Shown here in pieces: positions 20,198 through 30,172 of a stretch of DNA of 60,916 bases (the stretch's first letter is position 1; every line of letters begins with the position of its first letter). The position numbers and the translations under genes are program-made. The notes beneath the pieces were generated by a model. The model did not search any database. It saw only the letters and a list, made by a program, of their open reading frames with translations, and was not told the DNA's origin. Source of the DNA: Candidatus Anaeroferrophillacea bacterium (GTDB lineage Bacteria; Desulfobacterota; Anaeroferrophillalia; Anaeroferrophillales; Anaeroferrophillaceae); assembly GCA_016933675.1 (NCBI GenBank), contig JAFGAM010000083.1:1-60916 (forward strand), in the 5' to 3' direction.

Positions 20198-21627
20198 TCC
20201 CCGTCCCCGCCGGCCGGCCAGCCGCCGCCCAGGGCCTTGTAGAGCCGCACCAGGTTGGCGGTCACGGTACCTTCGCTCACCGCCAGTTCGTCCTGGAAGG
20301 AAAGCAGCGACCGCTGGGCGTCGAGAACGTTGCCAAAATCCTCCAGCCCGGCGCGGTAGCGGTCCCGGGCCAGGAGTACCGCCCGCTCGGCGGCGGCGGT
20401 GGCCGCCGCCAGGGCGTCGCGCCGGAGCTGTTCACGGGCATAGTGGACCAAGGCGTTTTCCACCTCCTCCAGTGCCCTCAGCACCGCTGCCTCATAGCGC
20501 GTCAGGGCCTGCTCCTGGCGCGCCGTCTGGACGTCGATGTTGCGCCGGATGGCGCCGGCATCGAAGATGCGCCAGGATACCGACGGGCCGATGCCCCAGG
20601 CACGGCCGGCGCCTTCGGGCAGATCGGCGGGCTGGAGCGATTCGAGGCCGATGCTGCCCAGGAGACGGAATTTCGGGTACAGATCGGCCGTTGCCACACC
20701 GATGCGGGCGGTCTGCGCCGCCAGTCGACGCTCGGCGGCACGGATATCGGGGCGCCGCCTGAGGGTCTCGGCCGGCACCCCGACCGCCACCGTCACCGGC
20801 GGCACCGGCACCGGCCGCGATTCAGTCAGCAATGCGTCAATGCTGCCCGGCGGCGCTCCCGCCAGCACCGCGAGGCGATTTTTGGCCGCCGTCAACCCGG
20901 CCCGGAGTGCCGGAATTCTTGAGCGGGTATGTTCAAGATTATACCGTGCCTGCTGCACCGCCAGCTCGTCCAGCAGGCCGGCCTCATGGCGCGAACGGTT
21001 CAACTCGTAGGTCTGCCGCTGATCGGCGAGGTTGGCATCGGCCACCGCCAGCCGGGTCTGAAAGGTGCGCACGCCGATGTAATTGAGCGCCACCTCGGCG
21101 GCGACGCTGACCAGCACGTCGCGCAATTGTTCGATCTCCGCTGCCAGGTCGGCGTCGGCGGCCTCGACCGCCCGCCGCCGGCCGCCGAAGACATCGATCT
21201 CCCAACCGGCATCGAAACCGGCGGCATACAGTTCATATTCGCCGCCGGCACCGGTGTTTTCGCTGTCGCGGCGATTCACGGCGCTGCCCGCGGCATCCAG
21301 CTCGGGCCACAGCTTCGCGGCGCTGACGCCGCGGAGTGCCCGGGCCTCGCGCACCCGCGCCAACGCTTCGCGCAGGCCCAGATTGCCCTGCGTCGCCCGT
21401 TCCTCCAGTTCCGCCAGCAGCGGGTCGTCCAGCACCGCCCACCAGGCGGCGAGGGTGGCGGCTGCCGGCAGCGGCCGGAGCCCGTCCAGCTCCCCCGCCC
21501 GCCACTGAGCCGGTGCCGCCGGGCGCCGCGGCACGTAATCCGGTCCAACCATGGCACAGCCCTGCAGCAGGAGCAGCGCCGTAATGCACGGTACGGCTAT
21601 AAGAGGTATACACTTGCCGATTTTCAT
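20194..21627 (-). CDS. RND efflux outer membrane lipoprotein (OprM/NodT type)
   Basis: A 477-residue outer membrane factor. It has a signal peptide with lipobox LLLQGC (Cys near residue 24), then GPDYVPRR and two homologous coiled-coil/beta-barrel halves, as in TolC-family channels. It forms the exit duct of the RND pump encoded just upstream, 145 bases away. Long heptad-rich Ala/Arg/Glu stretches match the alpha-barrel. Confidence 0.93.
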   Translation of the reverse strand: MKIGKCIPLIAVPCITALLLLQGCAMVGPDYVPRRPAAPAQWRAGELDGLRPLPAAATLAAWWAVLDDPLLAELEERATQGNLGLREALARVREARALRGVSAAKLWPELDAAGSAVNRRDSENTGAGGEYELYAAGFDAGWEIDVFGGRRRAVEAADADLAAEIEQLRDVLVSVAAEVALNYIGVRTFQTRLAVADANLADQRQTYELNRSRHEAGLLDELAVQQARYNLEHTRSRIPALRAGLTAAKNRLAVLAGAPPGSIDALLTESRPVPVPPVTVAVGVPAETLRRRPDIRAAERRLAAQTARIGVATADLYPKFRLLGSIGLESLQPADLPEGAGRAWGIGPSVSWRIFDAGAIRRNIDVQTARQEQALTRYEAAVLRALEEVENALVHYAREQLRRDALAAATAAAERAVLLARDRYRAGLEDFGNVLDAQRSLLSFQDELAVSEGTVTANLVRLYKALGGGWPAGGDGD

Positions 21628-21772
21628 CTTGTCACCAGGATCATCTCAACTTCAGTCTTCAACCAAGCCGCCCGGCACAACGAACACCGGACGGCATCCG
21701 CGGCGGAAACATGCAGCCGGCGGGCGGGGCGCGGAAATCGGCGGCGAAATTCAGTCGCCCGGATTCCGTTCA

Positions 21773-24700
21773 TCAGCCTTTTTTCCGCAAGCGCCACGCG
21801 TTCCCCTTCTCACGTACGTTCTGGAAGATGTAGTACAGTGCCGGGATCATGAAGATGCCCAGCACGGTGGATACCAGCATGCCGGAAAAAACCGTCGTGC
21901 CGATGGCCCGGCGGCTGCCAGCGCCGGCGCCGGTAGCGATCACCAGCGGCACCACCCCGAGGATGAAGGTAAAGGCGGTCATCAGCACCGGCCGGTAGCG
22001 GATGCGGGCGCCGTCCACCGCCGCTTCGGCAATGGCCAGCCCGTCCTCGCGCCGCTCCTGGGCAAACTCGACGATGAGAATGGCGTTCTTCGCCGCCAGC
22101 CCGACAAGCATCACCAGCCCCACCTGGGCATAGATGCTGAGCGAAAAGCCGGCGATCCACAACCCCCCCAGGGCGCCGAGAATGGCCACCGGGATCGAGA
22201 CGATGATGGAGAGTGGCAGGTTCCAGCTTTCGTACTGCGCCACCAGAAATAGGTAGGCGAAGAGCAGCGCCAGAGCGAAGAGCCCCACCACCTGGCCGCC
22301 GGCCTTCTCCTCCTGCAGCGACATTCCGGACCATTCGAAGGTGTAACCGTCGGGCAGGGTCTCGGCGGCAATACGTTTCATCGCCGTCATCGCCTGGCCG
22401 GAGGAGTAGCCCGGCGCCGCCCCGCCATTGAGCTGGGTGCTGAAGAGCTGGTTGTAGCGGTCGACGTTCTGCGGCCCGAGGACGCTGGAGATGGTCACCA
22501 GGCTCGGCATCGGCACCATGTGGCCGTCGTCGCTGCGGACGTAGAGGCGGTTGATGTCCGCCAGTTCATCGCGGTAGTCGGCCCGGGCCTGGACCTTGAC
22601 CTGATAGGTGTAGCCCTTGAGGGTGAAGTCGTTGACGTAGCTCGACCCGAGATGGCTCTGCAGGGTGGAAAAGATGCGGCTCACCGGCACCTTGAGATAT
22701 TCCGCCCGGGTGCGGTCGACATCGATGAAGACCTGGGGGGTATCGGCGGTAAAGGTGGAAAAAACCCGCAGCAGGGCCGGATCGCGGTTGGCCGCCATGA
22801 CCATCGCCATGGTGGCACCGTAGAGTTCCTGGGGATTCTGGCCCTCGAGGGCCTGGAGACGAAAATCGAAGCCGCCGCTGCTACCGAGCCCGCGAATGGG
22901 CGGCGGTGCGAAAGCGAAACCGTTGGCACCGGGAATCCCGGCAAGAATCCCCTGGGTACGGCCGATGATGGCATCGATCCTTTGCCCGGGCAATTTGCGC
23001 TGGTTCCACGGCGAGAGAATCACCACCCCGAGACCAACGTTGTCGCCGTCACCGCTCAGCAGGCTGAAGCCGCTGACGCCGATGTAATCGCGCACGCCGT
23101 CGATCTTCGCCACCTCCCGGGCAACGTGCTGAACAATCGTTTCGGTACGCTCCAGCGAAGCGGCCTCGGGAAGCTGGATGTTGATGAAATAATAGCCCAG
23201 ATCCTCGGGCGGCAGAAAGCTGGTGGGCCGAGTTTTGAACAGGTACCAGGTACCGCCGAGGGTAGCGGCGAAGAGCAGCACCACCACCGTGACATGCCGG
23301 ACCAGCCAGCCGGAACCGGCAACATAGCCCCGCCGGGAGCCGTCCAGTGCCCGGTTGAACCATGCCAGGGGACCGCGGCGCACGGTTTTCGGGGGCTTCA
23401 GTACAGTGGCGCACATCACCGGACTGAGGGTCAGAGCACAAACGGCGGAGATAAACACCGAGGTACAAATGGTAACGGCGAACTGCTTGTAAAGCTGACC
23501 GGTGATGCCGGGCATGAAGGCCACCGGCACGAAGATGGCGAACAGCACCAGGGTGGTGGCGATGATCGGCCCGGTGACCTGTTCCATGGCGCGGACGGCG
23601 GCATCAGGAGCGTTCAGGTGTTCCTCTTCCATCACCCGGTAGACGTTCTCGACGACAATGATGGCATCGTCCACAACCACGCCGATGGCCATTATCAGGG
23701 CGAAGAGCGAGATGGTGTTGGCATTGTAGCCCAGGGCCAGGAGTACCGCGAAGGTACCGATGAGGGAGACCGGGATGGCCACCGCCGGCACCATCGTGGC
23801 GCGCAGATCCTGGAGGAAGAGATAGACCACCAGGATGACGAGGAAGGCGGTCAGAAACAGGGTCATGACGATTTCCTCGATCGCCGCCTTGACGTATTCG
23901 GTGGTATCGAGGATGGTCTGGTATTCGATATCGTCGGGCATGCGCTCGGCGAGATGTTCCAGCTCCGCCTTCACCTCTTCCATGGTGTTCAGGGCATTGG
24001 CGCCGGTCGAACGGTAGATGGCGATGGTCGCCGCGGGAGTGCCGTTGAGATTGGACTGATGGCCGTAGTCCTTCGCCGCCAGTTCCACCTCGGCGACGTC
24101 GCGCACCCGCACCAGGCCACCGTCGGTACTGGAGGTGATGACGATATCGCGGAACTCATCCACCTCCGTCAGCCGGCCGCGGGCACGCAGGGTATACTGC
24201 ACCTGCTGGCCGGCGGCCACCGGCTCGCGGCCGATGCTGCCCACCGCCGCCTGGATGTTCTGCCGGCGGATGGCGGCAATGACGTCCTCGGGAGCCAACC
24301 CCAGGGCGATGAGACGCTGGGGATCCATCCAGACGCGGATGCTGTACTCCTTCTCGCCGAAGATGAAGACGTCACTGACACCGCCGATGCGCACCAGGGC
24401 GTCGCGGACGTTGCGGTCGACATAGTTGCTGAGAAAGAGCATGTCCCGCGTCTTGTTGGGCGAATAGAAGCTGATCGCGGCCATCATGTCGGACGAGCGT
24501 TTACGCACGTCGATACCCTGGTCCACCACCTCGGCGGGGAGTTTCGGCACCGCCAGCTGGACGCGGTTCTGGAGGTTCACCTGGTCGATGTCGGGATCGG
24601 TGCCCACCGCGAAGGTGACGCTCAGGGAATAGGAACCGGAGTCGGAACAACTCGAGGTCATGTAGAGCATGTTGTCGACGCCGTTGACCTCCTTTTCGAT

Positions 24701-24895
24701 TGGTGCGGCCACGGTATCCGCCAGCACCTGGGCGCTGGCGCCGGGATAGAAAGCGGAAACGCGGATCTCCGGCGGCGTGATCGGCGGATAGGGAGCCACC
24801 GGGATATTGAACATGGCGATGAGTCCGGCGATGGTGATGACGATGGAGACCACCGCCGCCAGCCGCGGCCGGGCGATGAAGATTTTCGAGATCAT
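21773..24895 (-). CDS. RND multidrug efflux pump permease (AcrB/MexF type)
   Basis: A 1040-residue HAE1-type proton-driven pump with 12 transmembrane helices in two homologous halves and two large periplasmic loops. The TM4 relay [21 protein letters not shown] carries the paired aspartates near residue 405. It starts inside the stop region of the adaptor gene (ATGA overlap), so adaptor, pump and outer membrane channel form one operon. Substrates cannot be inferred. No regulator is adjacent. Confidence 0.95.
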   Translation of the reverse strand: MISKIFIARPRLAAVVSIVITIAGLIAMFNIPVAPYPPITPPEIRVSAFYPGASAQVLADTVAAPIEKEVNGVDNMLYMTSSCSDSGSYSLSVTFAVGTDPDIDQVNLQNRVQLAVPKLPAEVVDQGIDVRKRSSDMMAAISFYSPNKTRDMLFLSNYVDRNVRDALVRIGGVSDVFIFGEKEYSIRVWMDPQRLIALGLAPEDVIAAIRRQNIQAAVGSIGREPVAAGQQVQYTLRARGRLTEVDEFRDIVITSSTDGGLVRVRDVAEVELAAKDYGHQSNLNGTPAATIAIYRSTGANALNTMEEVKAELEHLAERMPDDIEYQTILDTTEYVKAAIEEIVMTLFLTAFLVILVVYLFLQDLRATMVPAVAIPVSLIGTFAVLLALGYNANTISLFALIMAIGVVVDDAIIVVENVYRVMEEEHLNAPDAAVRAMEQVTGPIIATTLVLFAIFVPVAFMPGITGQLYKQFAVTICTSVFISAVCALTLSPVMCATVLKPPKTVRRGPLAWFNRALDGSRRGYVAGSGWLVRHVTVVVLLFAATLGGTWYLFKTRPTSFLPPEDLGYYFINIQLPEAASLERTETIVQHVAREVAKIDGVRDYIGVSGFSLLSGDGDNVGLGVVILSPWNQRKLPGQRIDAIIGRTQGILAGIPGANGFAFAPPPIRGLGSSGGFDFRLQALEGQNPQELYGATMAMVMAANRDPALLRVFSTFTADTPQVFIDVDRTRAEYLKVPVSRIFSTLQSHLGSSYVNDFTLKGYTYQVKVQARADYRDELADINRLYVRSDDGHMVPMPSLVTISSVLGPQNVDRYNQLFSTQLNGGAAPGYSSGQAMTAMKRIAAETLPDGYTFEWSGMSLQEEKAGGQVVGLFALALLFAYLFLVAQYESWNLPLSIIVSIPVAILGALGGLWIAGFSLSIYAQVGLVMLVGLAAKNAILIVEFAQERREDGLAIAEAAVDGARIRYRPVLMTAFTFILGVVPLVIATGAGAGSRRAIGTTVFSGMLVSTVLGIFMIPALYYIFQNVREKGNAWRLRKKG

Positions 24896-26109
24896 TGGCC
24901 GCTCACCCGGCCTTCCCCGCCGGCCCGGTTTTCCCCCGCCCGGGTTCCCCCAACAAGACTTTCACGTATCTCCGGTTCCACCCGGATACCGGGCCGGACC
25001 TTCTGCAGACCCTGGACGATGACCAGATCGCCGGCTGCCAGCCCCGATTCCACCACCCAGAAATAACCCTGGGCCGGGCCCAGGATCACCGGCCGCGGCG
25101 TCACGATGTTGTTTTCATCGACCACCATCACCTTGCTGCCGGCCTTGTCGATGATCACCGCCGCCTGGGGCACCAGGGGCAGTACCCGGGGGGTGCTGCT
25201 CCGCACCACCGCGGTAACATACTGACCGGGAATGAGGCGGCCGTCGCCGTTGGCGAATTCGGCCCGCACGGCGATGGTACCGGTGTCCGGATCGATGCAA
25301 TTATCGACGAAGGACACCCGGCCGGCCGCCACCAGCCGGCCGCCGGCCAGCCGCAGCTCGGGCGCCAGCAGACGACTAGAAAGGCCGCGGGCGGCATCCT
25401 CGAGGGCGGTCATGACGACATCGAGATCGTTCTCGCTGACGGCATAGACGACGCGGATCGGGTCCACCTGGACGATGCGCGCCAGCGGCCCGGAGTCCGG
25501 ACCGACAAGATTGCCCAGGGTGTAGGCGGTGCGCCCGAGGCGCCCGGCGATGGGCGCGGTGATGGTGGTGTAGCTGTAGTCCAGTTCGGCGAGATCACGC
25601 CGGGCCTCGGCTTCGGCGAGCCGGGCCTCGGCCATGTATACCGCCGCCTCGGCATTGTCCATGTCGGTGGCCGGGATGCTCTCCGGCCGGGCGGCGCGCA
25701 ACCGCTCGAGGTGCTGGCCGGCACGCACCACCTCCGCCCGGGCCTCCGCCATCTGTGCCCTGGCGGCGGCCAGTCGGGCGCGGTAGGGCGCCTGTTCGAT
25801 GACGTAGAGCACCTGACCGGCGCGAACGTAATCCCCTTCCTCGAAGCATACCTGTTCCAGGAAACCCTCGACCCGGGCGCGGAGATCCACCGCCTGGATC
25901 GCCTCGACGTGGCCGACATACTCGTTTGCCGGCGAGACATCCCGTACGGCGATGCGCTCCACCACCACCCGCGGCGGCGGGCCTTCGGCCGGCGGCGCGG
26001 CGGCGGCGGGCCGCGGCGCCAATGCCGGCAGCAGGAGGATCAGCAGCGCCGCGACCACCGCCGGGAGGGGGTGCCGCAGGGTGGAAAAATATTTCATGAT
26101 CGGTTTCAC
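24892..26109 (-). CDS. RND efflux periplasmic adaptor (membrane fusion protein)
   Basis: About 405 residues. An N-terminal signal/anchor segment (roughly residues 10-35) is followed by the barrel-sandwich hybrid, a long coiled-coil hairpin (Ala/Glu/Arg-rich, roughly residues 95-165) and beta-barrel domains, as in AcrA. The GTG at 26109 is chosen because AGGGGA precedes it; an ATG four codons later is also possible, while the frame open to 26253 lacks a plausible start. The C terminus is a Gly/Arg-rich tail that overlaps the pump gene. Confidence 0.92.
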   Translation of the reverse strand: MKPIMKYFSTLRHPLPAVVAALLILLLPALAPRPAAAAPPAEGPPPRVVVERIAVRDVSPANEYVGHVEAIQAVDLRARVEGFLEQVCFEEGDYVRAGQVLYVIEQAPYRARLAAARAQMAEARAEVVRAGQHLERLRAARPESIPATDMDNAEAAVYMAEARLAEAEARRDLAELDYSYTTITAPIAGRLGRTAYTLGNLVGPDSGPLARIVQVDPIRVVYAVSENDLDVVMTALEDAARGLSSRLLAPELRLAGGRLVAAGRVSFVDNCIDPDTGTIAVRAEFANGDGRLIPGQYVTAVVRSSTPRVLPLVPQAAVIIDKAGSKVMVVDENNIVTPRPVILGPAQGYFWVVESGLAAGDLVIVQGLQKVRPGIRVEPEIRESLVGGTRAGENRAGGEGRVSGQ

Positions 26110-26300
26110 GAGAGTTCCCCTCTTCCTTTTTCGCGCTTTCTGCGCTACCATGACATCCATCCATCCTGATCGTTCAGCAGGTTTTTCACCCGGATGGTTT
26201 ACCCATCCAGCTCCCGGCCGCCGGCGCGGGCCGCCGCCGGCATGAACTGCCATCTATACACCCGAACGGTGTTATAACGCAACCGGCAAAAAGGACGGCA

Positions 26301-26963
26301 ATGACCGACAGCCACACCGCCCCCGAGTGGGAACACGCCGCCCTGCTGACCGTCGATGTGCAGAACGATTTCACCCTGTCCGGCGCCCCGGCGGAGATCC
26401 CCGGAACACTTGAAAAGGTGCCGGAAATGGCCCGGCTGGCAGCCGGTTTCCGCCATGCCGGGCGGCCGATCATCCACATTGTCCGGCTGTATCGCGCCGA
26501 CGGCGAGGATGCCGACGCCTGCCGGCGGCAACTGCTGGCCGGCGGCGTCTCCCTGGTGCGCCCCGGCACCCCGGGGGCCGACGTGGTGGCCGACCTGCTG
26601 CCGCCGGACGGTGCGCCGATGGATCCGGATCTGCTGTTGCGGGGTGAACCGCAGCATATCGCCAAACATGAATGGCTGGTCTACAAGCCGCGTTGGGGGG
26701 CCTTCTACCGCACCGGCCTGGAGCCCCTGCTGCACGGGCTGCGGGTCACCACCCTGGTGATCTGCGGCTGCAATTTTCCCAACTGCCCGCGGGCGACCAT
26801 CTACGAGGCCAGCGAACGGGACTACCGGCTGGCGGTGCCGCCGGCGGCGCTGTCAGGCATCTACGACCGCGGCGTGGCGGAACTGGCGGCCATCGGGGTG
26901 GCGTTGCCGGCGGTAGACGAAATCATCGCCGCCGTCGCCCCGGAAGTGACAAAGGATTCGTAA
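26301..26963 (+). CDS. Isochorismatase-family cysteine hydrolase
   Basis: A 220-residue alpha/beta hydrolase of the isochorismatase/nicotinamidase superfamily. The catalytic triad is visible: Asp in LLTVDVQNDF near residue 17, Lys in YKPRWGAFYRTGLE near residue 128, and Cys in the CGCNFPNC stretch. The substrate cannot be told. The ATG is preceded by AAGGA; queH begins three bases after its stop, so the two share a transcript. The gene is divergent from the efflux operon. Confidence 0.85.
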   Translation: MTDSHTAPEWEHAALLTVDVQNDFTLSGAPAEIPGTLEKVPEMARLAAGFRHAGRPIIHIVRLYRADGEDADACRRQLLAGGVSLVRPGTPGADVVADLLPPDGAPMDPDLLLRGEPQHIAKHEWLVYKPRWGAFYRTGLEPLLHGLRVTTLVICGCNFPNCPRATIYEASERDYRLAVPPAALSGIYDRGVAELAAIGVALPAVDEIIAAVAPEVTKDS

Positions 26964-26965
26964 CC

Positions 26966-27493
26966 GTGAAGATTCTCCTGCATTGTTGCTGCGGTCCGTG
27001 CACCATCCACCCGTTGTCATCCCTGCGGGCGGCGGGACACACGGTGCACGGCTTCAGCGCCAACCACATCCACCCGTATACCGAGTGGCGCCGGCGGCTG
27101 GACACCCTGCAAACCTTCGCCGCCGAGGAAGACCTGCCGCTGATCCTCGACCAGAACTACCGCCTCGGCGAGTTTCTCCGGGCGGTGGTCTACCGCGAGG
27201 CGAACCGCTGTTCGTGGTGCTATCACGACCGCCTGCAATGCGCCGCCACCATCGCCCGCCGGGGCAGGTTCGACGCCTTCACCACCACCCTGCTCTACAG
27301 CAAGTTCCAGCGCCACGAGCTGATCCGCGAGATCGGCGAAAGCGTGGGCCGGGAGCGGGGCGTGCCGTTCTACTACGAGGATTTCCGGAGCGGCTGGAAG
27401 GCGGGAATCGAGGCATCACGCCGGCGGGGGATGTACCGCCAGCAGTACTGCGGCTGCATCTTCAGCGAGGAGGAGCGCTACCGGAAGCGATGA
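26966..27493 (+). CDS. queH: Epoxyqueuosine reductase QueH
   Basis: A 175-residue protein of the QueH (former DUF208) family, which carries out the last step of queuosine synthesis in tRNA independently of QueG. Cys-rich motifs bind the Fe-S cluster and metal: HCCCGPC near residue 10, CSWCYHDR near residue 76 and QQYCGCIF near the C terminus. The start is a GTG at 26966; the frame stays open far upstream in the preceding gene but those residues are not QueH-like. Confidence 0.92.
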   Translation: MKILLHCCCGPCTIHPLSSLRAAGHTVHGFSANHIHPYTEWRRRLDTLQTFAAEEDLPLILDQNYRLGEFLRAVVYREANRCSWCYHDRLQCAATIARRGRFDAFTTTLLYSKFQRHELIREIGESVGRERGVPFYYEDFRSGWKAGIEASRRRGMYRQQYCGCIFSEEERYRKR

Positions 27494-27653
27494 TCTTTTC
27501 GACATGCAACGGCCCCCAGAGTGGTGAAAGGCCGTCCTCCCGAACATTCTCAGGCAACTCCATGCCGCCACAACCGACGATCAAATCACTAAGTTGCTCG
27601 CTATCAAGTGTCAAGGAAAAACCAATAACGATAATTTCCGTAGGACTCCGCAT
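27462..27653 (-). pseudogene. Gene fragment of lower G+C, unidentified
   Basis: A 63-codon frame on the minus strand. Its codons (ATT, GTT, GGT, CTT, GAT, TTG, ACA) are much richer in A+T than those of its neighbours. The segment EIIVIGFSLTLDSEQL resembles the C-terminal strand of SIR2-like or related Rossmann proteins, but that is only a hint. The end runs into queH on the opposite strand, and no good Shine-Dalgarno precedes the ATG. It looks like the tail of an acquired gene whose body is gone. Confidence 0.3.
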
Positions 27654-27688
27654 GCCGCGAAACGTCCGCCTCAAACAGCAGGCACAAT

Positions 27689-27715
27689 AAAGGCGGGGCA
27701 CAGGGCCCCGCCCTT
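27689..27715 (-). terminator. Intrinsic terminator of the CTERM gene
   Basis: An 11-base-pair G+C-rich stem (27689-27699 with 27705-27715) closes a five-base loop, and on the minus strand it is followed by TTTATTGTG. It lies 71 bases beyond the stop of the CTERM protein gene. Confidence 0.7.
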
Positions 27716-27786
27716 GACGAAACGGTCGGTTCATTGGCGGTTCAGCCGGAACGTGGCGGCAGACGCGATCCCGCCCTGGCTTACTT

Positions 27787-28407
27787 TCAGGAGCGCGCCG
27801 CACGCCGGCGCACCACCCCCACGAGGCCGAAGAGGCCAGTGCCCAGCAGCAGACCGGCACCGGGAACGGGAACGGGGGTGCCATAGAGGGAAACGTGGGA
27901 AATCGCGCACGAACCGGCGGTGGACGGGATGGAGAAAGTCGCTGAATCCTGGACCCCTGCCCCGTCCCAGGCATATAAGGCTGTATAACCACCGCAACCT
28001 GCGCCGCAGCTGCCACTCTTGACAATAAAATAGTCAACAGCATACCCCGCGGCTACCCACGTACCGGACGTTGTAGCGTCAGTGATAAATGTCGAACCGG
28101 TCCCCTCGGTATCATACCAGTTATCGTGCCACGCAGATGACCCTTCAAGAGGGGAAGATGCCGGATCCTGCTCAAACTTTTCGAACTCGGGAATCTTAAC
28201 AGCGTTTACGTAAAGCCCCTTGTCTGTACCGGTGCCCTCATATCGATACGTTGATGACGAATCGCTAAAAGGATTCCCATCACAAAAATCGCCGACAAAG
28301 GCGTACCCCGCCAGCGCCGGCAGGGCCCCGGCCAGCACCAGCACCGCCGCCAGGGCAAGCGCGGTGATCAGGGTCTTTGCCGTTATCGTTTGCATCGCCT
28401 TTTTCAT
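27787..28407 (-). CDS. VPxPA/PEP-CTERM surface protein, exosortase substrate
   Basis: A 206-residue secreted protein. It has a Sec signal peptide (about residues 1-33) and a C-terminal sorting signal: PVPVPGAG, a hydrophobic helix and RRRAARS, the tripartite form recognised by exosortases. The body is rich in Gly, Ser, Thr and Tyr and includes a Cys-rich CGAGCGGY stretch; it has no enzyme motif. Such proteins are exported and anchored or released with exopolysaccharide. The start has GGAGAAGGA upstream. No exosortase is encoded in the window. Confidence 0.8.
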   Translation of the reverse strand: MKKAMQTITAKTLITALALAAVLVLAGALPALAGYAFVGDFCDGNPFSDSSSTYRYEGTGTDKGLYVNAVKIPEFEKFEQDPASSPLEGSSAWHDNWYDTEGTGSTFITDATTSGTWVAAGYAVDYFIVKSGSCGAGCGGYTALYAWDGAGVQDSATFSIPSTAGSCAISHVSLYGTPVPVPGAGLLLGTGLFGLVGVVRRRAARS

Positions 28408-28707
28408 TGTCCTTCTCCTTCGGGCTTCTCGCCGTCGATTGCATTACCGCCGATGCGGCAAAATAGTGCTGTGGGTCATCCCCTTCTCACAAGACATTTC
28501 GATGCTTGCCTTACCGCACTTATTATGCAACGCCCGTGCCATTCACCCCAGGATTCCTGAGACAGGGTAATAATCGTAGAATTTCAAAGATTTAACAAGT
28601 CATACTAAATTTTTCAGGCACTACCGGAGGTGGATCGCAAAAAGAGAGGAATTTTTTTACATTATAATGGAAGTATTATCGCCACCGCAATAGGGCAACA
28701 GGAACGG

Positions 28708-28929
28708 CTAGCGCCGGAAGATGGCCAGCAGGAGGGAAATCACCAGGCTGATCACCAGGCAGGTGACCATGGGGAAGTAAACGGTGTAGTTGTCCTTTTT
28801 GATATAGATGTCCCCCGGCAAACGGCCGAGGAAGGGGATCTTGCCGGCCAGCAACAGCAGGACGCCGACAGCGGCGATGCCGATGCCGGCGATGACAAGC
28901 AGTTTTCCCAGCCCCTGGAGTGGTGTCAT
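28708..28929 (-). CDS. DUF2905 family small membrane protein
   Basis: A 73-residue protein with two hydrophobic helices flanking the family signature GKIPFLGRLPGDIYIKK. Function of the family is unknown. The only in-frame ATG lies 11 bases past the 3' end of RNase P RNA on the same strand and lacks a Shine-Dalgarno, so it probably depends on read-through of the rnpB transcript. Confidence 0.8.
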   Translation of the reverse strand: MTPLQGLGKLLVIAGIGIAAVGVLLLLAGKIPFLGRLPGDIYIKKDNYTVYFPMVTCLVISLVISLLLAIFRR

Positions 28930-28940
28930 GGCAAAAAAAT

Positions 28941-29327
28941 GGAGTGGGCCTGTAAGCCGAATTCTGTTCCCTCCCGCAGGAGGGCGATGGCCATTCATCT
29001 ACGACCGCGGTCACCCGCGGCCTCCAGCGATCTACCCGCTCCTGCCGGCTGACGCCACCGGACGGGCCGCCCGGAGCCCCGAAGGGCGGCGGAGCCTATT
29101 TGATCTTGCACCGGGTGGGGTTTGCCGAGCCGCCGATGTCACCACCGACGCTGGTGAGCTCTTACCTCACCGTTTCACCCTTACCCCGGCATAACGCCGG
29201 GGCGGTCTGTTTTCTGTGGCACTTTCCTGCCCGTCGCCGGGACTTCGCGTTACGAAGCACCCTGCCCTCTGGTGTTCGGACTTTCCTCCGACGCCGAAAC
29301 GGCGCCGGCGGCCATCCGGCCCACTCC
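28941..29327 (-). ncRNA. rnpB: RNase P RNA, bacterial type A
   Basis: Conserved elements on the minus strand: the 5' and 3' ends pair (GGAGTGGGCC with GGCCCACTCC) to form P1, GAGGAAAGTCCG lies near the 5' third, CAGGAAAGTGCCACAGAAA near the middle, and the 3' end carries the GAACAGAATTCGGCTTACAG element. The length, about 387 nucleotides, is normal. It catalyses removal of tRNA 5' leaders. A run of seven T residues follows P1 and probably serves as terminator. Confidence 0.95.
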
Positions 29328-29380
29328 ATGAAGCATTATAGTCCGCCGCCCGGCAAAAGGCAACACATCACATCCCACCA

Positions 29381-30172
29381 TCATTCCGCCTCGTCGATGG
29401 CGCGGTTGGCCAGCGCGTCGGCCAGCCGGTTTTCCTCCCGCGGCACGTAGCGATAGGTAACCCGCTTGAAACCGGCCGCCGCCCGGCAGGCCCGGGCATA
29501 CAGGGGCTTCAGACGCGGGTGCTTCACCTGGTACTGACCGGTGAGCTGGCGGATGATGAGCTGGGAGTCGGCCCGCACCTCGACCGTGGCAATCCCCATC
29601 CGGCGGGCGGTTTCCAGACCGGCGATGAGGGCCTCGTACTCGGCCTCGTTGTTGGTACAGGTACCGAGAAAGCGGGTACCCTCGTAGAGCGCCGTGCCGT
29701 CCTCGGCGCAAAGGGCGAACCCGGCGCCGCCGGGCCCCGGATTGCCGCGCGAGGCGCCGTCGCTGTAGAGCAGCACCCGTGCGGGCACCACCTCCGGAAA
29801 GCCGGCGGCATCCCGATGGCGATCATCTTCCGCGCTGCCGGCGGCGGTGGATACCGACGGATCCCTCCCGCCGGCGGCGAAACCTGACGACCGCTGCTTT
29901 TCAGCGGATGGAGAAGCGGCCGGTGCCGTTACCGTTACGGCGTTTGCCGTCACGGCGGCGGATTCCGACCGATGTGCCGTTGCCCCGGCTTGACGACCGG
30001 CCGGCGGCGTTGCCGCCGCTCCTCCCGGCAACAACGTGGCCAGCAACCGGGCGACACCGTCGGCGCCCAGCTCCGGGTAGGCCGCCGCAGTGCGACGGAA
30101 ACTGCGGCAGGCGACAAGGGTCGCCAGCACCTCCTCAACCGTTACCGGCAACGGCTTTTTCGGCATCGGCAT
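29381..30172 (-). CDS. Ribonuclease HI with N-terminal extension
   Basis: 263 residues. The C-terminal half (about 125-260) is a complete RNase HI domain: YSDGASRGNPGPGG, CTNNEAEYEAL, ADSQLIIRQL and EENRLADALAN supply the DEDD metal ligands. The enzyme cleaves RNA in RNA-DNA hybrids. The N-terminal 60 residues form a small helical segment, then an Ala/Thr/Ser-rich linker; this extension is absent from the short RnhA. It overlaps the upstream zinc ribbon gene by 38 bases. Confidence 0.88.
   Translation of the reverse strand: MPMPKKPLPVTVEEVLATLVACRSFRRTAAAYPELGADGVARLLATLLPGGAAATPPAGRQAGATAHRSESAAVTANAVTVTAPAASPSAEKQRSSGFAAGGRDPSVSTAAGSAEDDRHRDAAGFPEVVPARVLLYSDGASRGNPGPGGAGFALCAEDGTALYEGTRFLGTCTNNEAEYEALIAGLETARRMGIATVEVRADSQLIIRQLTGQYQVKHPRLKPLYARACRAAAGFKRVTYRYVPREENRLADALANRAIDEAE

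Noticed and set aside
22520..25066. An 848-codon plus-strand open frame rich in His, Asp and Gly
   Set aside because: It is antisense to the RND pump; its composition and length are products of G+C-biased codons, not a gene.
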